A stretch of 64,000 nucleotides of DNA from DASTFY01 sp963829955 (GCA_963829955.1 CAWHKS010000016.1:62001-126000), one strand, 5' to 3'; positions 18,078 to 26,951 are shown, counted from the stretch's first letter. Notes: generated by a model not told the origin, from the letters alone. Made by a program: numbers and translations.

Positions 18078-19522
18078 GGACGCTCCGCTTCCTCGGTGTC
18101 GTGGGGGTGGTCGTGGCCGGCATGGTCATGGCCAGCGTGGTCATGCCCGGCATGGTCGTGGTCGTCGTCGGTGCCGAGGTCGACGTCGCCCGGGACCACG
18201 ATGTCCTCCTCGGGCGGGAGCAGCAGCTCACGGTCGATCGCCGCACCCTCGGTGTCGACGACCTCGACGTGGCGCAGGAGCCACTCGAGCGCCTTGGCCT
18301 TGCGGATCTCCGCCCGCAGGCCCGACACGGCGTCGTTGCGCTCGTAGGCCTTGCGCACCTGGTTCGGCTTCTGGCTGACGCGCACGGCGATGCGGGCGTA
18401 CTCGGCCTCGAGGTCTTCGTCTGTGATCTCGATGCCCTCCGCGTCGGCCACCGAGCGCAGTGCGAGGTCGACCTTCACCGCGGTGGCCGCGCTCCCCTTC
18501 AGGCCCTCCGTCAGGGTGGCCGGGTCCTGCCCGGTCATGGCCAGGTACTGCTCCATGGACACGCCCTGCGACTGCAGGCTGGTGACCAGGTCCCGGGCCC
18601 GGGTCTGCAGCTCGCCGTTGACAAGCGCCTCGGGCGCATCCTCCTCGACCAGCTCGGCCAGCGCGGACGTGGCCCGCTCCAGCAGCAGTTGCCGAGCGCT
18701 GTTCAGCCGGGATGCCTCCATCCGCTCCCGGATGGCGGCCCGCCACTCGTCGGCGGTCTCGAACTCGCCCAGGTTCTCACCGACCCAGTCGTCGCTCAGC
18801 TCGGCGGGCACGAGGGTCTGCACCTGCTTGACCGACACGCTCAGGTCGGCGGGGTCTTCGGTGCCGTTGGGCGTGGTGGAGAAGCTCAGCGAGTGTCCGG
18901 CCTCGGCGCCCGTCAGGCGCTCGTCGAAGTCGGGCGAGACCCAGCCGCGGCCCAGCTCGTACAGCCAGTCCTCGGTGTTGAGCCCGGGGACGGGATCCCC
19001 GTCGCGCTCGGCCTCGACGTCGAGGGTGAGGAAGTCTCCAGCCTCGGCCGCGCGGTCCACGTCGGTCAGGGTCCCGTGGCGGCGGAGCTCGGCGGTGACG
19101 GCCTCGTCCACGTCGTCGTCGGAGACGGACACCGGCGGCAGCTCCACCCGCAGGCCGGCGTAGCCGGGCACGATGATCGTCGGGCGCACTTCGACCGTGG
19201 CGGCGAAGGCCACCGGGCCGTCTTCCTCGCCGGCGGTGATGTCGACCTCCGGCGGGGAGATGATGTCGACGTCGTGCTCCTTGACGGCGTCGGCGAGGTA
19301 GCGGGGGATGGCGTCCTGCAGCGCCTGCTGCCGGGCGGGCGCGAGGCCGATGCGGGCCTCGAGGATCCGCCGTGGCGCCTTGCCCGGCCGGAAGCCGGGG
19401 AGCCGGACCTCGCGGGCGATCTTGCGGAACGCGACATCGATGTCGCGGTCGAACTCGGCCTCGTCCACCTCGACCTGCAGCTTGACCTTGTTGCCCTCGA
19501 GGGTCTCGACCGTGCTCTTCAC
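18074..19522 (-). CDS. tig: Trigger factor with histidine-rich C-terminal tail
   Basis: Trigger factor is the ribosome-associated chaperone and prolyl isomerase. The 482 residues contain the ribosome-binding loop GFRPGKAP (about 43-50), a divergent FKBP-type domain (about 150-235) and the long helical C-terminal arms. Unusually, it ends in a tail with four HDHAGHDH-like repeats over about 20 residues after an acidic stretch, reminiscent of the metal-binding tail of SlyD. The start is GTG at 19522, and clpP is coupled downstream by a GTGA overlap. The histidine tail is coded by near-identical 15-bp DNA repeats. Confidence 0.95.
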   Translation of the reverse strand: MKSTVETLEGNKVKLQVEVDEAEFDRDIDVAFRKIAREVRLPGFRPGKAPRRILEARIGLAPARQQALQDAIPRYLADAVKEHDVDIISPPEVDITAGEEDGPVAFAATVEVRPTIIVPGYAGLRVELPPVSVSDDDVDEAVTAELRRHGTLTDVDRAAEAGDFLTLDVEAERDGDPVPGLNTEDWLYELGRGWVSPDFDERLTGAEAGHSLSFSTTPNGTEDPADLSVSVKQVQTLVPAELSDDWVGENLGEFETADEWRAAIRERMEASRLNSARQLLLERATSALAELVEEDAPEALVNGELQTRARDLVTSLQSQGVSMEQYLAMTGQDPATLTEGLKGSAATAVKVDLALRSVADAEGIEITDEDLEAEYARIAVRVSQKPNQVRKAYERNDAVSGLRAEIRKAKALEWLLRHVEVVDTEGAAIDRELLLPPEEDIVVPGDVDLGTDDDHDHAGHDHAGHDHAGHDHPHDTEEAERP

Positions 19523-19609
19523 AGGGCGGCGAGTGTACCGGCGGACCGGTCCGATGCCGGTTTGGCTTCGGGCCCGACCGGCGCGGGTCCGATGGGGCAT
19601 GATGGCGAC

Positions 19610-19888
19610 ATGCCGACCTGGAAGCCCCACTCGCTGGCCCGGCCACGGCCGGACCAGCTGGACCTGCGGATCGGCGACAAGGTGACCGCCAAGGTGGACC
19701 TGCCCGGTGTCCCTGAGGGCACCGAGGGCAAGGTGATCCTCGCCAACGGGTTCAACTGGTTGCGTTATCGCGTGCGCTTCGACGGCGGTGTCGAGCTGCC
19801 GGACCTGGACGAGCGCCACCTCACACCCCGCGGCCGCACCGCCCGCCGCCTCGCTCGCAAGGCCGAACGAGCGGCGCGCGCGGGCTGA
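19610..19888 (+). CDS. Small conserved SH3-like protein, function unknown
   Basis: This 92-residue, basic protein starts MPTWKPHSLARPRPDQLD and contains GDKVTAKVDLPGVPEGTEGKV followed by WLRYRVRFDGG. That pattern suggests a small beta-barrel of the SH3 or KOW kind. The C-terminal 20 residues are Arg/Ala-rich. An alternative ATG at 19592 would add six residues. It is divergent from tig, with starts 88 bases apart. The fold guess rests on the glycine and hydrophobic spacing only; no function is assigned. Confidence 0.6.
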   Translation: MPTWKPHSLARPRPDQLDLRIGDKVTAKVDLPGVPEGTEGKVILANGFNWLRYRVRFDGGVELPDLDERHLTPRGRTARRLARKAERAARAG

Positions 19889-19940
19889 GCGCAGACTGCC
19901 CGGGCCGTCGAGGTTTGGTGAGCGGTCGGGGCGGAGCCGG

Positions 19941-20768
19941 CTAGCCGGCCGAGATGTTCAGCTGATCGATCCAGCCGGAGAAGCTGTCCGACGGGTCGGT
20001 CGAGCCGGGCTTCTTGCCGATGCTGACCGAGGTGCTGAAGCGCTCGACCGGGTTCACTGCGCCGAGGATGGACGCGTCGGCGTTCGCGGACACGCCGTCC
20101 ACGACGGCGGCGAAGATGCCCTTGTTGAGGCGGCAGGCGAAGGAGTGCCGGGCGCCGTTGTCCATCCGGACCGTGGACTCCACGGCGACGACGTTGCGGC
20201 CGTCACCGAGGGTGCACACGAGGCGACCGATGCCGAGGCCGTTGCCCCGCATCTCGACCTTCCAGAAGCCCCCGAGGTTCGAGGCCCGCGCCTTCTGCAC
20301 GATGTTGTAGGCCACCCCCCGAGCGCCGACGGGCAGCGTGCCGGCCGCGGTGCGACGGGCCTGCAGGATGCCGTCGACCGAGAACGCTCCGTTCCGGGGC
20401 TCCAGCTCGTGGCCGCTGTCAGCCACGGAGACCAAGCTGTCGGTGGCCGAGATCTGACCCACGAAGTTGCCCGCGGCGTCGACGTTGTTCACCCAGCCGG
20501 GGAACTCGTAAGCACTGCCGTTGAGCTTGACGGCGGGCCCGATGACCCCGTTGTTCGCCGGCGGCTTGGCCGAGTCCGTCATGACCCGACCGGACGTTTC
20601 GTTCATCCCCCAGCTCGCTGTCATGGCCGCCGGCAGGGGCGGAGGCGTCTGGTTGGTCGGCGGGCCGCAGGCGGCGATCGCCACCAAGGCGGCGGCCGCG
20701 GCTCCTGCCACGACTGACCTGTGCACGTACCTGTTCATTCTGAGGGTGCTCATGCTGGGCTTGTTCAT
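19941..20768 (-). CDS. Secreted LamG/concanavalin-like lipoprotein
   Basis: The 275-residue protein has a lipoprotein signal (hydrophobic stretch with VAIAAC, cysteine near residue 35) and one LamG-like jelly-roll domain. The domain opens ASWGMNETSGRVMTDS and includes GFWKVEMRGNG and a closing FSGWIDQLNISAG. Such domains bind carbohydrate or protein ligands at the cell surface. The ATG at 20768 follows GGAG at a slightly long spacing; an ATG ten codons later could also serve. It is monocistronic by position. Confidence 0.72.
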   Translation of the reverse strand: MNKPSMSTLRMNRYVHRSVVAGAAAAALVAIAACGPPTNQTPPPLPAAMTASWGMNETSGRVMTDSAKPPANNGVIGPAVKLNGSAYEFPGWVNNVDAAGNFVGQISATDSLVSVADSGHELEPRNGAFSVDGILQARRTAAGTLPVGARGVAYNIVQKARASNLGGFWKVEMRGNGLGIGRLVCTLGDGRNVVAVESTVRMDNGARHSFACRLNKGIFAAVVDGVSANADASILGAVNPVERFSTSVSIGKKPGSTDPSDSFSGWIDQLNISAG

Positions 20769-20866
20769 TTCGTGCTCCGATTCCCGGGACGGCTGCACTC
20801 CGGCCGCCCAGCCACCGTCGCCTTTGCCACCAAGCATGGCACGAACCTGCCCGCGATCCTCAGGGT

Positions 20867-22159
20867 TCACCCGATCAGGGGCGCGGAGGTGCCGACTTCG
20901 CCACCGCTCGCCGTGGGATCGCCACGGAGGGTGCACGCCGTGCCCGGTTCGGCCAGGAGCGCCTCACCGCGCGCGGTCGACGTCGACCAGGCCGGATCGA
21001 GGCCCGAGCAGCGCAGCACCGTCGCCCCCGGCCCGTCGATCTCCCAGAGAACCGCCGGGCGCGTGCCGTGCCAGCGCAGCGCCACGGCCAGCGTGCCCGC
21101 GCCGATGGGGACCCGGTAGGCCTCGACGGCATGGCCGCGCCAAGCGGGCGGGAACGAGGCGGGGAACAGATCGACGGCGCCGGACCGCTCGACGGCGACG
21201 CGGCGCAGCGCCCACGCCAGGTCAGTGAGATCGCCCGCGGGCGCGAGGGGCACGGGCTCGACGTCGGATCGTCCGGCGCGCGCCGCGGCGACGTCCTCCA
21301 CGCCGCGGCGGTGACCGGCGCGGCCGAAGACCTCGCCGGCGGCAGCCAGTCCCGCGTCGACGAGCCAGGGGACGGGCGCGGAACGGTCACGCGTCAGGCG
21401 AGCCAGCTCGTCGGCGGCGACGGCGGCGGCCTCGACCGACGGCTCCACGTCGACGCCCAGCCGGCCCAGCTCGGCCACGGCCACGAGGAACGGGACCGGT
21501 TCGTCCGCCGCGGGAGGCCCGTCGAGCAGGAGCCGGGACCGGAGCGTGGGCAGGGCGACCGCGGGCGATTCCGGCAGCCGGACGTCGGCTCCGACCTCCG
21601 TCTGACGCAACCAGCCCCTCACCACCTGCTCGGGCTTCGGGAGCCCCGAGGGGAGCAGCCCGGGCCCGGAGCGGTCGGGCGCGATCGCCACGACCACCGT
21701 CGAGCGGTGGCCGATCGGCAGCACGAGGGCGTCCGGGGGCGCGTCCCCACCCTGGACGGGCACCGTGGCCGGCGGGTGGGAGGTCAGCAGGTCACGCCGG
21801 CTGAGAGCGACGGCGATCGGTGCCGGCGATCGGTTCTCCAGCGCGACGACGGCGAGCCCTCCGCCGTCGGCGACCGCGTACACGGTCTGGACCACGTCGC
21901 CGCCGGGTACGCGGATGGCCGTCTCCACCACGGGGACGCCCTCCACCAGGCGCTGGCGGCAGGTCGGCTCACGAGCCGGCGTGTGCCAGCGGTCCTCTGC
22001 GGCCACCCACCAGTCGAGGATCACCGAGCCGTCCATGGCCACCAACGCCCCGCTGGGTGTGACCCGTGCCCGCCAGGTCCCGCCGACGATCCCGATCGTG
22101 TGGCCGCTCGCGGGTCCGGTCACCGTCGCCTTCTCGACGGGGGTGTCATGAACTGCCAC
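20867..22159 (-). CDS. Conserved hypothetical protein, 430 residues
   Basis: I do not recognise this protein. It has no signal peptide or membrane segment and is rich in Val, Ala and Pro. The N-terminal half alternates short hydrophobic strands (GGTWRARVTPSGALVAMDG, VVALENRSPAPIAVALSRRDLLTS), which suggests a beta-sandwich. The C-terminal half includes a helical part and a last beta section with WRGHAVEAYRVPIGAGTLAVALRWHG. The start is GTG at 22159. It lies 37 bases after the gpsA stop, so the two may be cotranscribed. The frame is clean with strong third-position GC, so it is a real gene. Confidence 0.65.
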   Translation of the reverse strand: MAVHDTPVEKATVTGPASGHTIGIVGGTWRARVTPSGALVAMDGSVILDWWVAAEDRWHTPAREPTCRQRLVEGVPVVETAIRVPGGDVVQTVYAVADGGGLAVVALENRSPAPIAVALSRRDLLTSHPPATVPVQGGDAPPDALVLPIGHRSTVVVAIAPDRSGPGLLPSGLPKPEQVVRGWLRQTEVGADVRLPESPAVALPTLRSRLLLDGPPAADEPVPFLVAVAELGRLGVDVEPSVEAAAVAADELARLTRDRSAPVPWLVDAGLAAAGEVFGRAGHRRGVEDVAAARAGRSDVEPVPLAPAGDLTDLAWALRRVAVERSGAVDLFPASFPPAWRGHAVEAYRVPIGAGTLAVALRWHGTRPAVLWEIDGPGATVLRCSGLDPAWSTSTARGEALLAEPGTACTLRGDPTASGGEVGTSAPLIG

Positions 22160-22196
22160 GCGATGTCACATTCCGACACCTCCGTTCGCGAGCGCG

Positions 22197-23195
22197 TCAC
22201 GGGGCGAGCTCAGGTTTGGCGTCCCGCTGCATGAGCGCGATCAGCGCCTCGCCGACGGTGCGGCCGCGGTGGCACACCTCGACGACCTGTTCGGTGATCG
22301 GCATGTCCACGCCGTGCGCCTCGGCCAGCGCCAGCACCGAGAGGCAGCTCTTGACCCCCTCGGCGACCATGTGCATCTCGCCCACGATGTCGTCGATCGA
22401 CCGGCCCTGCCCGAGCTGGAAGCCGACCGAGTTGTTCCGGCTCTGGCGGGACGAGCAAGTGGCGATGAGGTCGCCCATCCCCGCGAGTCCGGCGAACGTG
22501 AGCGTTTCCCCGCCCAACGACACGCCCAGCCGGCTCATCTCCGCCAGCCCGCGCGTGATGAGGGTGGCCCTCGTGTTGTGGCCGAAGCCCATGCCCTCCG
22601 CCATGCCCGAGGCGATGGCGATCACGTTCTTCACGACCCCCGCGACCTCGCAGCCGACGACATCTGGGTTCGTGTACACCCGCAGCCGCATGGTGGCGAA
22701 GATGCGCTGGAGCTCGTTGGCGATGATCGCGTCGTCGATCGCCACCACGCTCGCCGCCGGCTGCCCGGCGAGGATCTCCTTCGCGAGGTTCGGGCCGGTG
22801 AGCACGGCGACGGGGTGCCCGGGCAACTCGTCGTGGACGACTTCACTCATGCGCTTCAGGGAGTCGCCCTCCAGGCCCTTGGCCAGGCTGACGATCGGCA
22901 CCCACGGCCGGATGCACGGCACCGCCGCCCGCAGCACCTCGCGGAAGCCATGCGACGGCGTAGCCATCACCACGACGTCCGCCGCGCCGACCGCCTCCTC
23001 CATGGAGGAGGTGGCGAGCAACTGCGGCGGGAGGGTGAACCCGGGAAGGTACGACGGGTTGACGTTCTCGTCGTTGATCTGCTTGGCCAGCTCGGGGCGA
23101 CGCGCCCAGAGGGTCGTGGCGGTGTTCTGCGCGGCGAGCGCGGCCACCGTGGTCCCCCACGAACCGGCTCCGATGACGGCGACACGGATCGGCAC
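22197..23195 (-). CDS. gpsA: NAD(P)-dependent glycerol-3-phosphate dehydrogenase
   Basis: GpsA reduces dihydroxyacetone phosphate to sn-glycerol 3-phosphate for phospholipid synthesis. The 332-residue protein has the dinucleotide motif GAGSWGTT (residues 9-16), SLAKGLE, the substrate block TGPNLAKEI, the catalytic-lysine motif GVVKNVIAIASG, and GLAGMGDLIATC with HNTRA. The start is GTG at 23195. It is divergent from cofC, with starts 35 bases apart. Confidence 0.95.
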   Translation of the reverse strand: MPIRVAVIGAGSWGTTVAALAAQNTATTLWARRPELAKQINDENVNPSYLPGFTLPPQLLATSSMEEAVGAADVVVMATPSHGFREVLRAAVPCIRPWVPIVSLAKGLEGDSLKRMSEVVHDELPGHPVAVLTGPNLAKEILAGQPAASVVAIDDAIIANELQRIFATMRLRVYTNPDVVGCEVAGVVKNVIAIASGMAEGMGFGHNTRATLITRGLAEMSRLGVSLGGETLTFAGLAGMGDLIATCSSRQSRNNSVGFQLGQGRSIDDIVGEMHMVAEGVKSCLSVLALAEAHGVDMPITEQVVEVCHRGRTVGEALIALMQRDAKPELAP

Positions 23196-23230
23196 GGTCG
23201 GCAGACTACGGGCGGCCGTACACTCCGCTG

Positions 23231-23833
23231 GTGCGTCCTGCGGTGCTGGTGCCGGTGAAGGCCTTCGGCGCCGCCAAGCGGCGACTGGCGGATGTCCTCC
23301 CCGACGCGGACCGCGCCGAGCTCGCGCGCCGCATGGCCACCACCGTCATCACCGCCGCCCGGCCACTGACCGTCTACGTCGTGTGCGATGACGACGAGGT
23401 CGCGCGATGGGCGGAGGAGGCAGGCACCCAAGTGCTGTGGCGCCCGGGCCACGGCCTGAACGGCGCGGTCACGGACGGCGTGGCGTCGCTGGCCAAGCTG
23501 GGTTTCACCGATGTCGTCGTCGCCCACGCCGACCTGCCGTTGGCTCACGAACTCCCCCGCCTCATCCACCCTGGCCTCATCACCCTCGTGCCCGACCGCT
23601 ACGACGACGGGACGAATGTCATCGCCCTGCCGGCCACCCTCGGCTTCCGGTTCGCGTACGGGCCCGGCTCGTTCCGCCACCATGTGGCCGAGGCGCGACG
23701 GCACGGCACGGGTGTGCGGGTGTGGCGGGACCCAAGCCTCGGCCTCGACGTCGACCTGCCCCGCGATCTCGACGAGCCCGCGGTGAGGGAGGTGCTGCCG
23801 TGGCTGCCAACGACCCCGGACAGCCGACGCTGA
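23231..23833 (+). CDS. cofC: 2-phospho-L-lactate guanylyltransferase CofC/FbiD
   Basis: CofC activates 2-phospholactate or phosphoenolpyruvate with GTP in coenzyme F420 synthesis. The 200-residue nucleotidyltransferase begins RPAVLVPVKAFGAAKRRLADVL, where the lysine-bearing loop binds GTP. Further motifs are VVVAHADLPLA and LVPDRYDDGTNVIALP. The start is GTG at 23231. Its last 34 bases overlap the PIG-L deacetylase start. It implies that this organism makes F420, fitting the PPOX/F420-type protein at 38.7 kb. Confidence 0.9.
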   Translation: MRPAVLVPVKAFGAAKRRLADVLPDADRAELARRMATTVITAARPLTVYVVCDDDEVARWAEEAGTQVLWRPGHGLNGAVTDGVASLAKLGFTDVVVAHADLPLAHELPRLIHPGLITLVPDRYDDGTNVIALPATLGFRFAYGPGSFRHHVAEARRHGTGVRVWRDPSLGLDVDLPRDLDEPAVREVLPWLPTTPDSRR

Positions 23834-24576
23834 CCACCCCGGCGGCGGGGGCGGGCATCGTCTCGATCGACCTGCCGGTGCCGTCGGTGGCGCTGGCGGT
23901 TGGCGCGCACCCCGACGACGTCGAGTTCGGGTCCGGCGGCACGCTGGCGAAGTGGGCGATGGCGGGATGTGTCGTCCACCACCTGATCTGCACCGACGGT
24001 GCGAAAGGCACCTGGGACGTCGACGCCGATACGGCCGCGCTCGTGGTGACGAGGCAGCACGAGCAACGCGCGGCGGCACGGGCCCTCGGCGCCACCGGCG
24101 AGGTGGTCTTCCTTGGTTGGCCCGACGGTGAGCTCGAGAGCGGACTCCGCCAGCGCTGGGAGGTCGCCTACTGGATCCGGCGCCTGCGTCCCGACGTGGT
24201 GCTCGGGCACGATCCGTGGAAGCGCTACCGGCTGCATCCGGATCACCGCCACGCCGGTCTGCTCGTGTGCGACGCCATCATCGCCGCGCGTGATCCTCAC
24301 TTCTTCCCCGAGCAGCAACTACCCCACCACCGCCCGTCCACGCTGCTGCTGTGGGAGGCCGACGAGCCTGATCACGCCGAGGACGTGACGGCCACCGTCG
24401 ACGCGAAGCTCGCCGCGCTGGAAGCGCACGAGAGCCAGTTCGAGTCGACGATGAAGGCCAAGGACGACGCGCAGCTCGCCGCGTTCCGGTCCCGGGTGCG
24501 CGAGCGCCTGGCCGACAACGGCTCGCGGGCCGGCCTGGCGGCGGCGGAGCTCTTCAAGCTCGTCAACGATCTCTGA
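23800..24576 (+). CDS. PIG-L family deacetylase
   Basis: This 258-residue zinc-dependent N-deacetylase belongs to the LmbE/MshB/PIG-L family. The metal motif AHPDDVEFGSGG lies near residues 38-49 and the second metal ligand set is HPDHRHAG. Actinobacterial relatives act in mycothiol synthesis or remove acetyl from N-acetylglucosamine conjugates; the substrate here is not clear. The GTG at 23800 has a GGGAGGTG site inside cofC, and the two are therefore coupled. The 3' end overlaps the convergent TIGR03084-type gene by 14 bases. Confidence 0.85.
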   Translation: MAANDPGQPTLTTPAAGAGIVSIDLPVPSVALAVGAHPDDVEFGSGGTLAKWAMAGCVVHHLICTDGAKGTWDVDADTAALVVTRQHEQRAAARALGATGEVVFLGWPDGELESGLRQRWEVAYWIRRLRPDVVLGHDPWKRYRLHPDHRHAGLLVCDAIIAARDPHFFPEQQLPHHRPSTLLLWEADEPDHAEDVTATVDAKLAALEAHESQFESTMKAKDDAQLAAFRSRVRERLADNGSRAGLAAAELFKLVNDL

Positions 24577-25339
24577 ACTGACCGGCCTCCCGGCCAGGAC
24601 CGGGTGGCCCGGCGAAGGCCTGCGCGACGCGCAGCCACTCCTCGGCGAGCTCGCCACGCGCGTCCAGATCGGTGTCGGCATGATGCCGGCGCTGCGTCAC
24701 GACGAGGCAGAAGTCCAGGGCCGGCCCCATGATGGATTCGTCCGCGCTGTCGTCCCACGCCCATCGCTCGCCGTTGGGACCGGTCAGGACGACCGCCACC
24801 GGCCGGTTGGGCGCCTCGAGGCCTCGCACGGCGTAGCTGAACGGCCGGGCCCGCACGCCGATGTGGGCGACGTGGCGCAACCGGTCGGTCGGTCGGCGCT
24901 CGGCGCCGACGGTATCCACGATGTCCTGCCCGTGGGCCCACGTCTCCATCAGCCGCGCGGTGGCGAACGAGCGGGCTCCCATGGGCGGGCCATACCACGG
25001 CACGCGGGTGGCGGGGTCAAGCGGCTCGAGCGTGGCCAAGAGCTCGCGGCGGCCGTCGCGCCACCACGCCAGCAGGTCTGGCGCGCTCATGCCCCGGCCC
25101 GGCTCGACGGACCCGTCCACTCCACCGGCCAGCAGCACCTCCACGCTGCGCGTGAACTCGTCCGGGTCGCGAACCGCCAGCACGGCGGTCCGGTCGAAGT
25201 AGCCGAGATGGCTGATCTGATCGCGGACCGACCAGCCGGTCGCCGGCGTCGGCCGGTCCCAGTCCGAGACATCGAGCCCGGCGACGACCTGATCGAGGTC
25301 CGCGTGCTCGGCCTCCAGGTCCCGGCAGATCTGCTGCAT
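24563..25339 (-). CDS. TIGR03084 family DinB/maleylpyruvate isomerase-like protein
   Basis: This 258-residue protein has the N-terminal DinB-like helix bundle with the motif DWDRPTPATGWSVRDQISHLGYFD. The histidines in this motif and in ETWAHGQDIVD probably bind a metal. Relatives include mycothiol-dependent maleylpyruvate isomerase, and the TIGR03084 subfamily has no proven reaction. The ATG at 25339 is chosen because the longer frame upstream is arginine-rich and unlike the family. Mycothiol use would fit the neighbouring PIG-L deacetylase, but this is inference. Confidence 0.78.
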   Translation of the reverse strand: MQQICRDLEAEHADLDQVVAGLDVSDWDRPTPATGWSVRDQISHLGYFDRTAVLAVRDPDEFTRSVEVLLAGGVDGSVEPGRGMSAPDLLAWWRDGRRELLATLEPLDPATRVPWYGPPMGARSFATARLMETWAHGQDIVDTVGAERRPTDRLRHVAHIGVRARPFSYAVRGLEAPNRPVAVVLTGPNGERWAWDDSADESIMGPALDFCLVVTQRRHHADTDLDARGELAEEWLRVAQAFAGPPGPGREAGQFRDR

Positions 25340-25487
25340 GGCACCATCGTGCCAGGCGACCTCTGGGCAGGCCCCCGGCCCGAAGCCAGTCCGCCGGAGC
25401 CGGACTCGCGGCTTCCGAACGCGCAAGCGGGGAGCCGGAGCTCCCCACTGCGTCGTCCCTCTCTTGGAGTGCTGAAGGCCCGAAGCC

Positions 25488-25871
25488 TCAGGCCTTCTTG
25501 GCGGCCGTCTTCCGGGCCGGGGCCCTCTTGGCAGTCGCCCGCCGAGCCGGAGCCTTCTTGGCCGTGCTCTTGCGAGCCGGAGCCTTCTTGGCCGCGGTCT
25601 TGCGGGCCGGCGCCTTCTTGGCGGTCGCCCGCCGAGCCGGAGCCTTCTTGGCCGTGCTCTTGCGGGCCGGCGCCTTCTTGGCAGTCGCCCGCCGAGCCGG
25701 AGCCTTCTTGGCCGCGGTCTTGCGAGCCGGGGCCCGCTTGGCCGTGCTCTTGCGAGCCGGAGCCTTCTTGGCTGCGGTCTTGCGAGCGGGCGCCTTCTTG
25801 GCGGTGGCCCGCTTGGCCGGAGCCTTCTTCGCTGCCGGCCGTCTGGCGGGCGCCTTCTTCGCTGTTGCCAC
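25488..25871 (-). CDS. Histone H1-like lysine/alanine-rich DNA-binding protein
   Basis: The 127 residues are almost entirely repeats of the type KKAPARKTA/KKAPARRATA, very basic and proline-punctuated, like histone H1 tails and the tail of mycobacterial HupB. Such tails bind DNA non-specifically and compact the nucleoid. The GTG at 25871 has a clear GGAGG site 7 bases before it and lies 23 bases after the HU stop. So HU and tail, which are one protein in mycobacteria, appear to be separate neighbouring cistrons here. The DNA repeats in units of about 30-60 bp. Confidence 0.75.
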   Translation of the reverse strand: MATAKKAPARRPAAKKAPAKRATAKKAPARKTAAKKAPARKSTAKRAPARKTAAKKAPARRATAKKAPARKSTAKKAPARRATAKKAPARKTAAKKAPARKSTAKKAPARRATAKRAPARKTAAKKA

Positions 25872-25894
25872 TGTGTCCTCCGTGTGCGTCGGTG

Positions 25895-26171
25895 CTACTT
25901 GTTCAACTGGGCCTTCAGCACGGAGCTCGCGCTGAACTTCAGGGCGGTCGACGCCGGCACGTTCACCGGCGCTCCCGTCTGCGGGTTGCGACCGGTGCGC
26001 GGCGGCGCGTCGCGTGGTGCTGAACGAACCGAAGCCCGGCCATGCCACCTTGTCGCCGTTCTTGGCCTGCGAAACGACAACCTCGAAGAACGCGTCCACG
26101 GTGCGTTCCGCGTCCGCCTTCGAGGTGCCGGCCTTCTCGGCCACCGCATCGATCAACTCGGCCTTGGTCAT
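25895..26171 (-). CDS. hup: HU-family nucleoid protein, one surplus base
   Basis: HU bends and packages DNA as a dimer. The N-terminal part (MTKAELIDAVAEKAGTSKADAERTVDAFFEVV, then KVAWPGFGSFSTTRRA) is in the frame from ATG 26171. The DNA-binding arm RTGRNPQTGAPVNVPAS and the C-terminus KAQLNK are in another frame ending with TAG at 25895. Removing one C near 26001-26010 joins them as RAARTGRNPQTG and gives a 91-residue HU of normal size. As read, the uncorrected frame runs on into the lysine-rich gene as a spurious 227-residue product. AGGAGGT lies 11 bases before the ATG. Confidence 0.82.
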
Positions 26172-26287
26172 GCTTGTTCTCTACCTCCTGCTGCTGGGGA
26201 CGAAACTCAACGCATATCCCAGTGCGCGCGCACGCGCAAAGCAAGCATTCATCTAGTTGATTCTGCAACAACGCTTCGGAGCGGCCA

Positions 26288-26951
26288 ATGACCCTACGAC
26301 GACGCGGTGCCGGCGTGGACGGTTCTCGCGGCGGTTGGGTCGTCGCGAACGCGCACGTCGGTGCTCGTTCTCGACCGCCTCGAGTCACTTGTTGAGGATT
26401 CAACTATCGACGTCATCGGTGTCGACATGCCGATCGGACTGCCCGACGAGTGGGCACGCGCGGCAGACACCGAGGCCCGGCGGTTTCTCGGTGGCCGGCG
26501 CGCCAGCACGGTGTTCCCGACGCCGCCACGGCCGCTCCTCCACGAGACGGACTACGCCCACGCCAACAGCAGCTCGCGGCGACGACTTGGCCGGGGGTTA
26601 CCGAAGCAGGCGTTCCACCTGCTCCCCCGCCTGCGTGAGCTGGACGATCTCGCCCGCAGCCAGCCCGACGACAGGCTGGTGGAGATCCACCCGGAGTGCA
26701 GCTTTCAGGCCCTGGCCGGTGCCACGTTGCCGTCGAAGCACACGCCCGAGGGCCGCGATGCGCGCCACGCCCTGCTGCGCCCGCTGTTCGGTGAGCTGGT
26801 CGACGTGCGGCCTCCCGGCACACAGGCCCACGACGTGCTGGATGCGTTCGCGGTGCTGTGGTCGGTCGAGCGCTTCTGTCGAGGCACGCACATCGAACAC
26901 GGTGACGGCGAGCGGGACCGCTACGGCCTGCCCATGCGCATCGTCACGTGA
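26288..26951 (+). CDS. DUF429 family protein, one surplus base
   Basis: DUF429 proteins have an RNase H-like fold and no settled function. The ATG at 26288 gives MTLRRRGAGVDGSRGGWVVANAHV, where GVDGSRGGWVVA is the family start motif. The rest (DVIGVDMPIGLPD, EIHPECSFQALAG, HDVLDAFAVLW) is one base out of frame. Removing a G at 26360-26361 joins them into a protein of 220 residues. The acidic residues in VDG, GVDMPIG and the DAFAVLW helix are the expected metal ligands. The 3' end overlaps the convergent HIT gene by 8 bases. Confidence 0.78.

Noticed and set aside
25488..25871. Repeated blocks resembling a CRISPR or satellite array
   Set aside because: The units are in-frame coding repeats of KKAPARKTA-type peptide with a start codon and ribosome-binding site. 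There are no unique spacers of constant length.
25488..26171. A single 227-residue HupB-like HU-plus-tail fusion
   Set aside because: In that frame the HU arm (RTGRNPQTG) is lost, and the linker is out-of-frame HU sequence. A one-base repair gives a complete HU with its own stop.
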